A DNA stretch of 8,811 nt from contig JAFNVK010000167.1 in the NCBI GenBank assembly GCA_017379815.1, forward strand, positions 1-8,811, given 5' to 3'. The notes below the pieces were generated by a model. That model was given only the letters and a program-made list of their open reading frames with translations. It had not been told where the DNA came from and did no database searches. Shown piece after piece: positions 7,993 to 8,811 of this stretch (positions are counted from its first letter, which is position 1; every line of letters starts with the position of its first letter). A program made the position numbers and the translations under genes. This DNA is from Clostridia bacterium. Lineage in GTDB: Bacteria > Bacillota > Clostridia > Oscillospirales > CAG-272.

Positions 7993-8017
7993 CGGCGGGT
8001 TTTTGTCAAACCCGCCG
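7993..8017 (-). promoter_or_regulatory. Perfect 10-bp hairpin in the frr-uppS gap
   Basis: Within the 86-nt gap between frr and uppS, CGGCGGGTTT and AAACCCGCCG form a perfect 10-bp stem around a 5-nt loop. No U-tract follows on either strand, so it is not a canonical intrinsic terminator. It ends 13 nt before the uppS ribosome binding site block (7973-7979) and does not pair with it. It may mark an mRNA processing or stabilisation point that lets pyrH-frr and the uppS-to-polC part be expressed at different levels. The structure is seen directly; the role is inference. Confidence 0.55.
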
Positions 8018-8050
8018 CTGTGTGTATACGTCTGTCCTGCGCTCAAGCGA

Positions 8051-8605
8051 TCAGAGCTGCATGATCTCCTTGTCCTTCTTCTGCGTGATGCCGTCGATCA
8101 GCTTGATATACTGATCGGTCAGATCCTGAACCGACTTTTCGCTGGACTTCTGCTCGTCCTCGGTCATCTCGCCGTCCTTCTTCTGCTTCTTGATGGCATC
8201 GTTGGCATCTCTGCGGATGTTGCGGATGGCAACGCGAGCCTCCTCGCCCATCTTCTGGATCTGCTTGGCCAGCTCCTTGCGGTGCTCCTGCGTCAGAGGC
8301 GGGAAAACCAGGCGGATCACGGAGCCGTCATCCATCGGAGTAATACCGATATCCGAAATCAGGAGCGCCTTGACCATTGCCTTAAGCGTGGAGCGGTCGT
8401 AGGGGGAGATGGTGAGCGTTTTGGGGTCGGTAACCGATACCGAAGCCATATCCACGAGCTTCGTAGGCGCACCGTAATATTCAAAGGTGACCTTAGAAAC
8501 GATTGCCGTATTGGCCTGGCTTGCGCGAATGGTGGAAAGGTTGCTCTCGTAATTGCTTACGGTCTTTTGCATTTTTTCTTCTACGGGCTTGGTATTGAAT
8601 TTCAT
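8051..8605 (-). CDS. frr: Ribosome recycling factor (RRF)
   Basis: This 184-residue protein has the normal family length (about 185). RRF works in the cytoplasm with EF-G to split the post-termination ribosome so that subunits and mRNA can be reused. Visible marks are EYYGAPTKL (42-50), the conserved block around PPLTQEHRKEL (102-112), and ARVAIRNIRRDAND (123-136), which keeps the arginines equivalent to E. coli R129 and R132; the protein ends in EIMQL. Residues 1-27 and 104-184 would form the three-helix stalk (domain I) and 28-103 the beta domain II. The start is ATG 8605-8603, behind a weak AGGGAA six bases upstream. Oddity: the usual R-T-G-R-A motif near residue 30 reads R27-A-S-Q30-A, so the conserved Gly-Arg pair is Ser-Gln. 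The gene otherwise looks intact and functional, and sits between pyrH and uppS as expected. Confidence 0.96.
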   Translation of the reverse strand: MKFNTKPVEEKMQKTVSNYESNLSTIRASQANTAIVSKVTFEYYGAPTKLVDMASVSVTDPKTLTISPYDRSTLKAMVKALLISDIGITPMDDGSVIRLVFPPLTQEHRKELAKQIQKMGEEARVAIRNIRRDANDAIKKQKKDGEMTEDEQKSSEKSVQDLTDQYIKLIDGITQKKDKEIMQL

Positions 8606-8617
8606 GATTTGTTCCCT

Positions 8618-8635
8618 GTCTGCCGGGCGGCAGAC
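8618..8635 (-). promoter_or_regulatory. Hairpin in the pyrH-frr gap, abutting the frr ribosome binding site
   Basis: A perfect 7-bp inverted repeat (GTCTGCC / GGCAGAC) with a 4-nt loop occupies 8618-8635. On the transcribed (minus) strand it is followed immediately by AGGGAA (8617-8612), the weak Shine-Dalgarno of frr, with no U-tract. It is therefore not a standard intrinsic terminator. It could tune access to the frr start or protect a processed mRNA end. The repeat is seen directly; the role is inference. Confidence 0.5.
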
Positions 8636-8666
8636 CCCTTTCTATGTAAGTTTGAAGTGATACGCG

Positions 8667-8811
8667 TTAATTGTGGATCGCCGTTCCAACGGGCTCACCC
8701 ATCACGGCGCGGTAGATATTCTCGGGATCGGCAAGGCCAAAGGCGTAGCCGTTGATGCCGTTGTCCATACAGAAGATCGTGGAGGACATATCCATGGCAC
8801 GCAGATCCTCG
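8667..8811 (-). CDS. pyrH: UMP kinase (uridylate kinase), C-terminal fragment
   Basis: Only the last 47 residues are in the window; the gene enters from the right edge and ends in TAA at 8669-8667. The visible part carries the family C-terminal signature: an L-R-A-M-D stretch, a helix with CMDN, then NIYRAVMGEPVGT close to the end, matching the usual bacterial PyrH ending of the type (I/R)(R/K)AVxGExxGT. PyrH phosphorylates UMP to UDP with ATP in the cytoplasm, the first committed step to UTP and CTP, and works as a hexamer belonging to the amino acid kinase fold. The catalytic N-terminal part lies outside, so activity cannot be judged. It stands directly before frr, as in most bacteria (rpsB-tsf-pyrH-frr), which supports the call. 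Identification is by motif and synteny. Confidence 0.93.
   Translation of the reverse strand, partial: EDLRAMDMSSTIFCMDNGINGYAFGLADPENIYRAVMGEPVGTAIHN

Noticed and set aside
7981..8009. Promoter-like pair on the minus strand: TTGACA (8009-8004), 17-nt spacer, TAGATG (7986-7981) before uppS
   Set aside because: The -35 match is perfect, but the -10 matches only 3 of 6 consensus bases, the TTGACA falls in the hairpin, and transcription would start inside or next to the ribosome binding site, leaving almost no leader.
7993..8017. Intrinsic terminator after frr
   Set aside because: The stem is strong, but neither strand has the U-tract that should follow, and the genes downstream share the same direction and conserved order.
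1..8811. Mobile element, CRISPR array, tRNA or rRNA, phage or defence system
   Set aside because: No direct repeats, transposase or integrase motifs, or structured RNA gene signatures were seen. All eight genes are well-known housekeeping genes in a conserved order.

Overview
The window is one continuous minus-strand block of eight genes with no mobile or foreign-looking insertion. In transcription order (right to left) they are pyrH (3' end only), frr, uppS, cdsA, dxr, rseP, ispG and polC (5' part only, running off the left edge). A PolC-type replicative polymerase, an MEP-pathway dxr/ispG pair and this gene order point to a Gram-positive Bacillota, most likely class Clostridia. The moderately high G+C and the codon choice would suit a gut Oscillospirales/Christensenellales-type lineage, but the finer placement is inference. 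In Bacillus subtilis proS lies between rasP and polC; here ispG holds that place, as in many Clostridia.

Layout: pyrH ends at 8667. A 60-nt gap with a perfect GC-rich hairpin leads to frr (8051-8605). An 86-nt gap with a second perfect hairpin leads to uppS (7245-7964, GTG start). cdsA (6400-7233) follows after 11 nt. The cdsA stop codon lies inside the ribosome binding site of dxr (5209-6390). After 32 nt comes rseP (3761-5176, TTG start). rseP to ispG (2670-3764) and ispG to polC (1-2673) are joined by 4-nt ATGA stop/start overlaps. No stretch longer than 86 nt lacks a gene.

Together the genes link nucleotide supply (UMP kinase), translation (ribosome recycling), isoprenoid precursor synthesis (Dxr and IspG), the lipid carrier for the cell wall (UppS), phospholipid synthesis (CdsA), membrane proteolysis (RseP) and DNA replication (PolC). 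No promoter or classical terminator is convincing inside the window, so the block probably belongs to a longer transcript begun upstream of pyrH. The two hairpins lack U-tracts and look more like mRNA processing, stability or translation elements than terminators.

I found no undescribed system. The points most worth a second look are an altered conserved rRNA-contact motif in the ribosome recycling factor, the two inter-gene hairpins, and an acidic insert in RseP. Long plus-strand open frames opposite every gene are explained by codon bias and are not annotated.
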